Positions 7,613 to 14,962 of a stretch of 21,494 bases of DNA are shown here, piece after piece; position 1 is the first letter of the stretch, and each line of letters begins with the position of its first letter. Under the pieces are notes generated by a model, which saw only the letters and a list, made by a program, of their open reading frames with translations, did not search any database and had not been told where the DNA came from. Source of the DNA: a virus; IMG/VR virus record IMGVR_UViG_3300031851_005298, positions 1 to 21,494 of that record; one strand, given 5' to 3'. The translations under genes were made by a program, and so were the position numbers.

Positions 7613-8204
7613 TATGAAAGCAATGCAAATACCTGACTATAATCCAGCCCAGGTAGATAACAACAATATTCAAAATATGTGGCCTAAAACGTTTCATAAA
7701 ACTAATATAGCGTTTGAACGAAAAGATGTTATTACGAAAGGAACATCGTTAGAACCAATTGAAGGAGCTTTAGAAGCCATAAAAAATTTAAGACTAAAAG
7801 GTTATAAGGTCGGATTAATTATGGACGAAGCTGGTTCCACTGAAGAAAAATCAGAATCTATGCTACAAGGACTTATGAAAATATTTGGTGATGCTGGCAT
7901 TATGTCTATTGACTATATGTATTATTCTATTGGAGTAGAAAGACAAGATTCTTTTGTAAAACCAAGTACTGGAATGTTTAAACGAGCTGAAAGCGAAAAT
8001 CCGCAAATTAAATTTAAAGGAAGTATATATGTTGGAAAAACTATTAACGATGCAAAGGCTGCATTTAAAATAGGCGCTAGAGCCATATTAATTAATCCAA
8101 CAGAAGAAACTGTTAAAAAATTAGGTTCCTTTGCTAATCAGAAAGTAAAGAAAAAGACTCGAATATTTCAATCGCTGCAGGAATTTGAGAAAACCCTAAA
8201 ATAA
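7605..8204 (+). CDS. GmhB-like HAD protein with degenerate catalytic motifs
   Basis: The 199-residue protein looks like the HAD-IIIA phosphatase fold of GmhB, which removes the 7-phosphate of heptose-1,7-bisphosphate. After a 35-residue N-terminal extension comes IAFERKDVITKG, where GmhB has FLDRDGTIN. Next is GALEAIKNLRLKGYKVGLIM, then VKPSTGMFKRA (matching RKPxPGM) and YVGKTINDAKAAFKIGA (matching VGDKxxDMxAA). The overall order matches, but the motif I aspartates read Glu and Lys, and the first motif IV aspartate is Lys. As read, it should lack normal HAD phosphatase chemistry. Possible roles are a sugar-phosphate binding or regulatory protein, or a scaffold. The start is uncertain: ATGs at 7605, 7614 and 7623 are all in frame and none has a strong ribosome site. 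The gene ends the first plus-strand block. Confidence 0.65.
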   Translation: MVDMKAMQIPDYNPAQVDNNNIQNMWPKTFHKTNIAFERKDVITKGTSLEPIEGALEAIKNLRLKGYKVGLIMDEAGSTEEKSESMLQGLMKIFGDAGIMSIDYMYYSIGVERQDSFVKPSTGMFKRAESENPQIKFKGSIYVGKTINDAKAAFKIGARAILINPTEETVKKLGSFANQKVKKKTRIFQSLQEFEKTLK

Positions 8205-8266
8205 TAATAGTTGTCGTTATAATTCCCTTTATAGTAAAAAATATTATAGTGGCTAATCCAATTTGT

Positions 8267-8920
8267 TTAAGTCGGTATTTCAGGGAAGAGACACTCATCA
8301 ATATACTTTCTCACTGTTAAAGGATCTACGCCCATGCTCTCCATAACTCTCGGAGTGTGTGGGTTTTTCTTTTGGTTTATTGCGTACCAGTTATGCTTAT
8401 CCGTATAGTCGTTGTCAGTGCTAAGACCTATATTGTGAACAAAGTAGTCTAAGTTATTAACAGCAAGATCTAATAGCTCTTGTAGTTCGTCAGGATCTCT
8501 AACGTTTCCGGCTGAAACCATTGATCCACTAAAAATTGCTTTAGCCCAGTCAGGTAGTTCTCTTTTCTTTGATGGAATAAAACTGTGTACATTCTTTTTA
8601 AATTGTGATAATATGTGACTATTAGGATCTATAGGACTAAAGTCGTGAAAGGCTCCAGTGACTTTATTTGGTCCTGCGATAACATCAAATCCAAATATTG
8701 GAGCAGGATCATTTGTATGAGGATACACGCACAAATGCATCATCCAAAGTTTACGATCTTCTCGTGCATCGATAATATCTAAATCGGCTCTTCGCCAAAT
8801 ATCTGGAGACAAATAAGTATCTGCAGGCCAGGGAAAATTGTGAGTATGTTTTGTAGTGGCAAGGCTTTCAACTATTGCTCGCATTCTTTCGCTTGTATCT
8901 ATAAGTTTTTCAAAGACCAT
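8267..8920 (-). CDS. pcyX: Ferredoxin-dependent bilin reductase, PcyX/PcyA-like
   Basis: These enzymes reduce biliverdin IX-alpha using ferredoxin electrons. The 217-residue protein carries the family core: MMHLCVYPHTNDPAPIFGFD, then VIAGPNKVTGAFHDFSP, and a C-terminal YAINQKKNPHTPRVMES with YIDECLFPEIP. His62 and Asp79 are 17 residues apart, exactly as PcyA His88 and Asp105. Asp51 lies near where PcyA has Glu76. The retained His points to the PcyA/PcyX branch rather than PebS, which I recall having Asn there. PcyX, described from uncultured oceanic phages beside heme oxygenase, makes phycoerythrobilin; this call is by lineage and neighbourhood, and the product needs a test. It overlaps the heme oxygenase stop by 11 bases, with TAAGGAG upstream (spacing rather long, about 13 bases). 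No ferredoxin gene is in the window. Confidence 0.87.
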   Translation of the reverse strand: MVFEKLIDTSERMRAIVESLATTKHTHNFPWPADTYLSPDIWRRADLDIIDAREDRKLWMMHLCVYPHTNDPAPIFGFDVIAGPNKVTGAFHDFSPIDPNSHILSQFKKNVHSFIPSKKRELPDWAKAIFSGSMVSAGNVRDPDELQELLDLAVNNLDYFVHNIGLSTDNDYTDKHNWYAINQKKNPHTPRVMESMGVDPLTVRKYIDECLFPEIPT

Positions 8921-9443
8921 ATTCTTTTTCTAACTCCTTAAATAGCGCTGTTGCATATTTAAAAACGCCTTGTGCTTCTTTGTACATATCATCATCTAGC
9001 TTAGATCTAACGTATTCTATAAGGCCTTTTTTATCTTCAAATTTATACATGTTATGTAAACCAAAAGGAATACGTTTTGAAATCATATTGCCTCCATACA
9101 TATCTCCAAAGTGACGAACGTACATATGTGCCCAGCATTGATATTCATCAATGCCTTCTACATAATCGCAATATTCTTTTACAACGGGATATAGTTTAAA
9201 ACTATCATTTACTTCTAACGAACGAAGGTCTTCTACAATTTTATGATGTCTTTTAATATCAGGTATATCTTCTAATATGCCAAGTTTATCTGCCCTTTGC
9301 TCTAACCTAAAATATATCATTTCTTGCTGATATAAATAGTTAGCGTACTGATGCTTAGATATAGCACCTGACATGAGCAGCTTTGCAAACGGGCTTTCTT
9401 CTGCTTCAGTATGTACGTCTTTAACGAGATCACGTAACGCCAT
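8910..9443 (-). CDS. ho1: Heme oxygenase (biliverdin-forming)
   Basis: Heme oxygenase opens the heme ring to give biliverdin IX-alpha, CO and iron. The 177-residue protein has the proximal heme-ligand histidine at His11 in VKDVHTEAEESPF. The distal-helix signature is AHMYVRHFGDMYGGNMISKR, with the flexible GDMYGG (residues 113-118) and the conserved Asp114. It is shorter than cyanobacterial HO1 (about 240 residues), mainly at the C-terminus, as expected for compact phage versions. The start at 9443 has a TGGAG ribosome site in a leader of about 15 bases from the late promoter at 9464-9471. It is followed by an overlapping bilin reductase gene, so the two act in sequence: heme to biliverdin to reduced bilin. 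Iron release from host heme could be a second benefit. Confidence 0.92.
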   Translation of the reverse strand: MALRDLVKDVHTEAEESPFAKLLMSGAISKHQYANYLYQQEMIYFRLEQRADKLGILEDIPDIKRHHKIVEDLRSLEVNDSFKLYPVVKEYCDYVEGIDEYQCWAHMYVRHFGDMYGGNMISKRIPFGLHNMYKFEDKKGLIEYVRSKLDDDMYKEAQGVFKYATALFKELEKEYGL

Positions 9444-9463
9444 AACAACTCCATTGAAATAGG

Positions 9464-9471
9464 TATTTATA
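9464..9471 (-). promoter_or_regulatory. T4-type late promoter for the bilin cassette
   Basis: The minus strand reads TATAAATA, an exact late octamer. By T4 spacing, transcription would start near 9458, 15 bases before the heme oxygenase ATG, and the leader contains TGGAG. The octamer ends three bases from the plus-strand kinase start at 9474, so the divergent gene has almost no room for its own leader. The sequence suggests the bilin genes are expressed with the virion genes. Confidence 0.75.
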
Positions 9472-9473
9472 TA

Positions 9474-10343
9474 ATGATTTATGTAACAGGTGATATGATT
9501 ATAGATGAGTACATCTATGGTACTACAACTCGAATTTCTCCAGAAGCTCCAGTTCCCATTGTAGATTTAACTTCTCGCGAAAGGCGTTGGGGAGGAGTAG
9601 GAAATGTATATAATAATATTTCATCAGTTTATTATACAGCAAGATTAGCTTGCTATAAAGATGAATATAACGCAGATTTATTTACTGATAATCCCAATCA
9701 TACGTTTTTTCATACGCATAAAATACCACTAAAAACTAGAATCATGTCTAATAATAGATACATGTCACGCATAGACGATGAAGAATATATAAAGGATTCT
9801 AAATTAGAAGATAATATACTAGAACTTTGGAATACTAATTCAGGAGTCATAGTATTATCTGATTATAATAAAGGGTCTATAAAAAATCCATTAGAGTTTA
9901 TAAAAAAAGCTAAATCTAAAGTGCTAGTAGATCCTAAACTTTCTTTAGATAATTATAAAGGTGCACATATATTAAAGCCAAATAGAAAAGAATTTGAAGA
10001 TTATGTAGGAGTTTGTAAGACGCCTAAAGAACTAATGGCAAAAGCGCAACTTACAAGGGATCATTTAGAACTAGAGCATTTGGTTGTGACATTAGGAGAA
10101 GATGGTGTATTATTAGTAGGAGATACAATAGAACACTATGAGTCACAAGTTGAAGAAGTGTTTGATGTTACTGGTGCAGGCGATACCTTTATGGCTGGAT
10201 TAGCCTTAGGTACAGAAGCTGGTATGTCTATATCGGCTTCAACTAGAGCTGCAAATAAATTAGCTGGTATAGCAGTATCACATAACGGAACATATACTAT
10301 CTCAGGTGAAGACTGGATAGAATCAATAAAGGAATTACAATGA
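9474..10343 (+). CDS. hldA: D-glycero-beta-D-manno-heptose-7-phosphate kinase (HldE N-terminal domain / HldA type)
   Basis: This PfkB-family kinase makes heptose-1,7-bisphosphate. The 289-residue protein matches the N-terminal domain of HldE from end to end: MIYVTGDMIIDEYIYGTTTR, then ISPEAPVPIVDL, WGGVGN (39-44), KTRIMSNNRYMSRID, VLSDYNKGSI, VDPKLSLDNYKGAHILKPN and DVTGAGDTF (231-239) with the catalytic base Asp237. The ISPEAPVP segment is diagnostic of heptose kinases among PfkB proteins. No ribosome site of good quality precedes the ATG; translation may be leaderless, or driven from further upstream inside the heme oxygenase gene. The stop overlaps the epimerase start (ATGA). With hldC in block 1 it makes a split HldE. 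All key residues look intact. Confidence 0.92.
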   Translation: MIYVTGDMIIDEYIYGTTTRISPEAPVPIVDLTSRERRWGGVGNVYNNISSVYYTARLACYKDEYNADLFTDNPNHTFFHTHKIPLKTRIMSNNRYMSRIDDEEYIKDSKLEDNILELWNTNSGVIVLSDYNKGSIKNPLEFIKKAKSKVLVDPKLSLDNYKGAHILKPNRKEFEDYVGVCKTPKELMAKAQLTRDHLELEHLVVTLGEDGVLLVGDTIEHYESQVEEVFDVTGAGDTFMAGLALGTEAGMSISASTRAANKLAGIAVSHNGTYTISGEDWIESIKELQ

Positions 10344-11203
10344 AAATTTTAGTAACAGGATCAGATGGATTTATTGGGAAAAATCTCGTAAAATCTTTAA
10401 AAAAAGACAATATTGAAGTTATTGAATATCCAGTAATGCTAGATATGCCTGATCTTAATGAGGTCGATAAAGTTGTGCACTTAGGAGCTATATCTAGCAC
10501 TACTGAAAAAAATGTAGGTATGATTATGGATCATAACTATGATTTTAGTTATAAGCTTTTAATGCACTGTATTGACAAACAAGTTGATTTTGCATATGCT
10601 TCTTCAGCATCAGTTTATGGTTCTCCTATAACATTTGATGATGTAACTAGAGAAAGTTTTAACGCGGATGGAACCTCAGGATTTGTAGAAGAACAACATT
10701 GTTCTCCACAAAGCCCTTATGCATGGTCAAAGTATATGTTTGATCGTTTAGTGATAAAAACATTACAATACGATTTACCTATAGAGATTCAAGGATTTAG
10801 ATATTTCAATGTGTATGGTCCTCATGAAGAACATAAGGGTGAACAAGCTAGTGTTATAAGTAAATGGGCAAAAAACAAAGAAATAAAATTATTTACCGGT
10901 AGTGAGAACTTTTATAGAGATATGATTCATGTAAAAGACGTATGCGCAATACATAAAAAGTTTTTTGATATCAAAGAATCTGGAATCTGGAACATTGGTA
11001 CTGGCAATGCTTATAGCTTTCAATTCATAGCAACTCAATTATCAAATTTTACCGATATCGAAATAGAATATATTGATTTTCCAGAACATTTAAAATCACA
11101 ATACCAATGCTTCACTAAGGCCGATACGACCAAATTAATGAAGACATTGGTTAATCATGATTTTATAAGTCCAGTAGATCCAGCACTTTTTATAAAAACT
11201 TAA
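10340..11203 (+). CDS. hldD: ADP-heptose 6-epimerase (HldD/RfaD-like)
   Basis: HldD converts ADP-D-glycero-D-manno-heptose to the L-glycero form used by heptosyltransferases. The 287-residue short-chain dehydrogenase-type protein has the NAD(P)-binding GSDGFIGKN at 7-15, LGAISSTTE (48-56), YASSASVYG, the catalytic Tyr127-x3-Lys131 in PYAWSKYMFDRL, GFRYFNVYGPHEEHKG, TGSENFYRDMIHVKDV and NIGTGNAYSFQFIA. The EGACSSTTE-like and GSENFxRDF-like segments and QYQCFTKADTTKL match HldD rather than general sugar epimerases. E. coli HldD is about 310 residues, so this one is slightly short. AAAGGA lies eight bases before the ATG, which overlaps the kinase stop. The 3' end overlaps the convergent carbamoyltransferase by four bases. 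Confidence 0.9.
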   Translation: MKILVTGSDGFIGKNLVKSLKKDNIEVIEYPVMLDMPDLNEVDKVVHLGAISSTTEKNVGMIMDHNYDFSYKLLMHCIDKQVDFAYASSASVYGSPITFDDVTRESFNADGTSGFVEEQHCSPQSPYAWSKYMFDRLVIKTLQYDLPIEIQGFRYFNVYGPHEEHKGEQASVISKWAKNKEIKLFTGSENFYRDMIHVKDVCAIHKKFFDIKESGIWNIGTGNAYSFQFIATQLSNFTDIEIEYIDFPEHLKSQYQCFTKADTTKLMKTLVNHDFISPVDPALFIKT

Positions 11204-13020
11204 TTTTTTATTGTAATTAGTTTTTCGTATTCTGGTAAAAACATATATTCTATAGCAGAGCTTTTTAATGTACGTATAGCGTCTTCAAAAGTTTCTACTA
11301 ATGGCTCACCGCCTAAATTAAACGAAGTATTAAAAATCATTGGAATTCCAGTTTGCTTTTTAAATTCTTTAATTAAATTATAATAATGGAGATTTTGCTC
11401 CTTATTTACAGTCTGAATTCGGCAGGTTCCATCTACGTGTATAATAGATGGGACCATTTCAGCTACCCCATCTTTACAGTCAACAGCGTACATCATATGA
11501 GGAGTGGACTCCATGCCTCGTAGATCGAACCAATCGTGCACGTCTTCTTCTAGAATAGTTCCAGCAAATGGTCTAAAGTATTCTCTACGTTTTACTGAGT
11601 TTACGTGATCTTTGCCATTAGGATCTCCTGGATTATATAATATACTTCTATTTCCCAACGCCCGCGGCCCGGCCTCTGATCTTCCCTGGAATATTGTAAC
11701 AATATTATTATCTTTTATAAGATTTACTACGTCAGAATATGAAGCATCCTGCGTTTCATATTCTAATATGCCTTTATTATCTTCAACATAGTCTTTAGAA
11801 TAATTATATTGCGGACCTAAATATATCCCGCTGACGTCTTTTTTAGTATTTTCATTAATTAAGCTTTGCGACATATGATAACATAATAGTCCTGCACCGA
11901 TACATGTACCCGCATCGCTCGATATAGGCTCAACATATAGTTTAATTGGAGTATCAATTAAATGTTTTAGATACTCGTAATTTGCCACACAATTTAGTCC
12001 GTATCCTCCAGACAGAACTACGTTTTGTTTTCCAGTTATATCTACTGCCTTTTTAATTAGATTTACTATTTCATTTTGAGTTTCTTGTTGCACCTGATAA
12101 GCGACGTCTCTACGATTTTGTAATTTTGTAAGATCTTTGCTATCTCCACTAAACGCCGCGTACTTATTAGTACTGTGTACATACGTTGCTGAATTCGGAT
12201 ATGTAGGTAAAACTTTACCACGATTTACCAAAGGAACATTTAAACCGTCTAGACATACTTTTTCAAACAAGGGTTCTAAATCGTTATTAGGTTTTCCGTA
12301 TGGAGCCAGCCCCATTGTTTTTCCAGCTTCAATCGAACTAAATCCACAATACTCTGTGACGGCTTCATATGCCTTTGTAATTCCAGCTCTATCCGTGAAT
12401 ACTATATCAAATACGTCATCTCCTAACATATCCGGACCATTAAAGTCTTTTATCATAATCGGTGCTATATTTTCAGCATGGCCGTGGTGTTTCCATTTAT
12501 TAGCAAATGTATATGGATAGCTGCAATCAATAATACTTTCTGTTTCATATGTCATTACTTGCCGAGGCTCACCTCTACCTCCGTCAAACGCCATTGGAGC
12601 AAACGTACCAGCTCCATCGGCAATAACCGCAACCGCATCTTCAAATCCGGATCTGTAAAATGCTGCAGCTGCATGTAACTTATGATGAATCTTAGAATAA
12701 TCTAATACTTGAGGGTGATCATAGATATTTTGTTTTCTATCAATAAGTCCTAATTTTCTAGCCAAACCAGTATATATGTTATCGCCAGTAAAGTCAATTT
12801 TACCTGCTGTTTCAGATACTGGTTGAGTATGGGCTATTACAAGATAGTCAACTTTATCTGTATAGTCTAATACCTTTATCATTCCTGCTAATGGACCGCC
12901 ATCATATTTATGGCGGCTAAGTCTTTCTTCTTCTAGCATGAATACAATTTCGCCGTCTTTTAATAGACATGTGGCACCGTTATGCCCGCGGGCAATTGCT
13001 AAAATATATCCAGTTTCCAT
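11200..13020 (-). CDS. Full-length O-carbamoyltransferase (NodU/CmcH/TobZ family)
   Basis: The family uses carbamoyl phosphate and ATP to carbamoylate hydroxyl groups of sugars or antibiotics. At 606 residues it is complete. The Kae1-like part shows ARGHNGATCLL (10-20), HHKLHAAAAFYRSGF (metal histidines 112, 113, 116), IADGAGTF, LSGGYGLNCVANYEY (337-350) and EPISSDAGTCIGAG (364-377). The YrdC-like part shows GPRALGNRSILYNP (451-464), YFRPFAGTILEED and FNTSFNLGGEPLVETFEDA. AAAAGGA precedes the ATG, which lies one base after the stop of the GT9 gene, so the two are co-translated. The acceptor cannot be read from sequence; beside heptose genes a heptosyl group is the most economical choice. Its paralogue at 6707-7612 has only the first domain. 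Confidence 0.95.
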   Translation of the reverse strand: METGYILAIARGHNGATCLLKDGEIVFMLEEERLSRHKYDGGPLAGMIKVLDYTDKVDYLVIAHTQPVSETAGKIDFTGDNIYTGLARKLGLIDRKQNIYDHPQVLDYSKIHHKLHAAAAFYRSGFEDAVAVIADGAGTFAPMAFDGGRGEPRQVMTYETESIIDCSYPYTFANKWKHHGHAENIAPIMIKDFNGPDMLGDDVFDIVFTDRAGITKAYEAVTEYCGFSSIEAGKTMGLAPYGKPNNDLEPLFEKVCLDGLNVPLVNRGKVLPTYPNSATYVHSTNKYAAFSGDSKDLTKLQNRRDVAYQVQQETQNEIVNLIKKAVDITGKQNVVLSGGYGLNCVANYEYLKHLIDTPIKLYVEPISSDAGTCIGAGLLCYHMSQSLINENTKKDVSGIYLGPQYNYSKDYVEDNKGILEYETQDASYSDVVNLIKDNNIVTIFQGRSEAGPRALGNRSILYNPGDPNGKDHVNSVKRREYFRPFAGTILEEDVHDWFDLRGMESTPHMMYAVDCKDGVAEMVPSIIHVDGTCRIQTVNKEQNLHYYNLIKEFKKQTGIPMIFNTSFNLGGEPLVETFEDAIRTLKSSAIEYMFLPEYEKLITIKN

Positions 13021-13021
13021 T

Positions 13022-13930
13022 CTAATATCCTTTTACCACATCTAGAATTTCTTTTTTAGTTGAGTCATCCATAAGCATTAGGCCTTCATTATTTAAATCA
13101 TAGGATGGATCATATGTAACTCTCATAGGAGAAAATCTTCTTTTTCCTTCACCTAAATCAAATATTTTAAATTTTTTATTATGAGGATATGAAATATTTT
13201 CTGGAGCTGTTCCTCCAATTACGACTGTTGCTGGTTTATCCAGGGCGTGAGCAAGATGCTGACCTACTGAATCACAGCCAAAAAATCCGTCTGAGGCGTT
13301 TACTATTGCTGCCCATTGTATGAGATTTAAATCTTTTGGTGTTAATATACCAAGATCTTGATCTGTTGGAATAGGAAAAGTAGACATCATTATAATAATA
13401 TATTCTTCCTTTAGGGCTTCTATCATATGTAACGCATCAGATAGTTCAAAACTTCTACCAGTAGAATCAATAATAAATCTGCCCTCTATAGAAGCTGCAG
13501 AACCAAACGGCTGAAATACGATACACTTTTCTTTTCTTAAGTTTTGTTTTGCATCATCAATAAAATTATATCCAAAAACCTGATCTCGTTTTGAAATTTC
13601 TAATTTTAATGGTTCAATATCTGGAACTTCATCTAAATCATTAATAATCATGTCAAAGGCTTGACTTAGATTACATTTCTGATTATAGTATGCGTTGAGC
13701 CTATAAGGCTCTGGGGTTATGCATTCTCTATTTAATAATTTGTCTTCAAATAAATTTTTTGTATTAGGAACATAAGAACAATCTCTGAGAATTGGACTCA
13801 TTAGAAATAGCTCTGGCCAAGCTTCTGCTACAATAATATTATTTGGATTTTTTTGAATGCTTTTTTCTAAAGCTGGAATAGCAGTTAATACTCTTCCTGC
13901 GCCCCCATTCAAGAAGAAGGCTTTGTCCAT
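13022..13930 (-). CDS. GT9 family, heptosyltransferase-like glycosyltransferase
   Basis: GT9 enzymes transfer heptose from ADP-heptose to LPS core sugars. The 302-residue protein has a GT-B layout: an N-terminal GGAGRVLTAIPALEKSI (9-25), the counterpart of the GDxLLTLPAL loop, then VFQPFGSAAS (138-147) opening the second domain. The donor-binding segment is FFGCDSVGQHLAHALDKPAT (216-235), matching the family GxDSGxxHLAxAL motif with Asp220 and His225. It is a little shorter than typical heptosyltransferases (320-350). TGAGGT lies upstream of the ATG. It is located between an SGNH hydrolase and a carbamoyltransferase, and the same island encodes ADP-heptose synthesis, so a heptosyl donor is the natural inference. 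The acceptor is unknown. Confidence 0.83.
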   Translation of the reverse strand: MDKAFFLNGGAGRVLTAIPALEKSIQKNPNNIIVAEAWPELFLMSPILRDCSYVPNTKNLFEDKLLNRECITPEPYRLNAYYNQKCNLSQAFDMIINDLDEVPDIEPLKLEISKRDQVFGYNFIDDAKQNLRKEKCIVFQPFGSAASIEGRFIIDSTGRSFELSDALHMIEALKEEYIIIMMSTFPIPTDQDLGILTPKDLNLIQWAAIVNASDGFFGCDSVGQHLAHALDKPATVVIGGTAPENISYPHNKKFKIFDLGEGKRRFSPMRVTYDPSYDLNNEGLMLMDDSTKKEILDVVKGY

Positions 13931-13948
13931 AATCTACCTCAGTTCAGT

Positions 13949-14869
13949 TTAAAATAATTTAAGTTTATGTTCTCGTGAAGCAATAGTCCCGTTAGATACA
14001 ACGTCTGCAGGACCATATACGTGATTATATATATTGTCTGGATTTACGTCCATGTAGTTGTCTTCATTGATAAGACTTTTTTGAAAATTAGACGTTAGAT
14101 CTATATCCTGGCCCATCACTAAACAGTTGTATACTTTTTTTGCTAAAATTTCATGATTAGGCTCACTAAGATGATTTAGTCTTTGATCACATCCGTGCCA
14201 TTTGTCGGAAACGATATTGTGCCACGTTTTTTTTGCACTACCGTTTTCATTACCATCACCCATTTCTTCGGTAGATATTGTAGTTAAATTTCCAAAAACA
14301 TTGCACATCTTTCCCATTGGGCTAATTTCTGTAATTTTATGTGAAAGATGTTTATAAGCAGATTTACCATTTTCCGTATAATTTACTGTAACATGTGGAG
14401 TAAACGCTGGAAGTACGGCAAATTTTATTCCATGGTATGAGCATACATGGTTAATTATTCCTATTGCTCCATAGTATAAAGACATTAATGATGCTTCATT
14501 TTGTAAATGATTTTTATACGCATCAATAGCGGCTACTACTTTTTTAACAGGATATTGGTGGTATCCTCCCCGCATATTTAGGTTTCCCCAATCAGGTCTG
14601 TCCTGTATAAACCATCTTCTACTTGGTTCGCTTAAAACAAAAATAGCGTAATCACCTCTGCTCATAGCATCTTTATTTTCTAAAAGCATTGTAATTAGAT
14701 AATCTAAAGATGAGCCATTAACTGCTGTGCTATGCACGTCAGCGTGTAGCAACATTGCTATTTGATTAAACCATGTTTTTTGTAAAATTTCGGTAGGGGT
14801 ACCTTTGGGTTGTTCGGAAAGAAAACTGTCTCCGAACAACCATAATTTTTTATCAGAAGTAACGCTCAT
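13949..14869 (-). CDS. SGNH/GDSL-type hydrolase-like protein
   Basis: SGNH enzymes are esterases or acyl-transfer enzymes, often acting on O-acetyl groups of glycans. The 306-residue protein has block I LWLFGDSFLSEQ with the nucleophile Ser15 in GDS, block II VNGSSLDYL with Gly52, a block III-like DYAIFVLSEPSRRW (73-86), and a C-terminal NHLSEPNHEILAKKVY with the likely catalytic His233. The usual DxxH aspartate position is Arg230; Asp228 lies two residues earlier and may serve instead. There is no signal peptide or membrane segment. The ribosome site is weak. It is the first gene of the minus-strand glycan block, 18 bases from the GT9 gene. It could trim or add acyl groups on the glycan that the neighbouring enzymes build. 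Confidence 0.75.
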   Translation of the reverse strand: MSVTSDKKLWLFGDSFLSEQPKGTPTEILQKTWFNQIAMLLHADVHSTAVNGSSLDYLITMLLENKDAMSRGDYAIFVLSEPSRRWFIQDRPDWGNLNMRGGYHQYPVKKVVAAIDAYKNHLQNEASLMSLYYGAIGIINHVCSYHGIKFAVLPAFTPHVTVNYTENGKSAYKHLSHKITEISPMGKMCNVFGNLTTISTEEMGDGNENGSAKKTWHNIVSDKWHGCDQRLNHLSEPNHEILAKKVYNCLVMGQDIDLTSNFQKSLINEDNYMDVNPDNIYNHVYGPADVVSNGTIASREHKLKLF

Positions 14870-14907
14870 ATATAAAAGGATCTCGCTTTTTCATCAATTT
14901 TTCAGTT

Positions 14908-14925
14908 CTTCTTTTTTTAAAGAAG
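14908..14925. repeat. Perfect AT-rich inverted repeat in the SGNH leader
   Basis: CTTCTTT (14908-14914) and AAAGAAG (14919-14925) are separated by TTTT and can form a 7-bp hairpin. On the minus strand it falls within the first 20 bases of the transcript predicted from the promoter at 14934-14962. It lacks a GC-rich stem and a following U-run, so it is a poor terminator; a 5' stabilising hairpin or protein site fits better. Confidence 0.55.
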
Positions 14926-14933
14926 TATTTAAT

Positions 14934-14962
14934 ATTATACCATAAATTAGTAATCATGTACA
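14934..14962 (-). promoter_or_regulatory. Extended -10 sigma70-like promoter for the glycan block
   Basis: The minus strand has TGTACA (14962-14957, a 4/6 match to TTGACA), a 17-base spacer and TATAAT (14939-14934), with TG one base before it (TGGTATAAT). The predicted transcript start is near 14927, about 58 bases before the SGNH hydrolase ATG. The promoter lies in the 106-base gap after the upstream cysteine-rich gene and shares the extended -10 design of the plus-strand island promoter at 5931-5959. Confidence 0.62.

Noticed and set aside
8205-8266. Terminator between the convergent HAD and bilin reductase genes
   Set aside because: The 62 bases are AT-rich with repeated TATAGT, but I found no stable GC stem or U-run.
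12137-12678. Plus-strand open frames of 127 and 66 residues
   Set aside because: They lie antisense within the complete carbamoyltransferase and show no recognisable protein.
14908-14925. Inverted repeat as a rho-independent terminator for the cysteine-rich gene
   Set aside because: The stem is nearly all A-T and no U-run follows on the minus strand.
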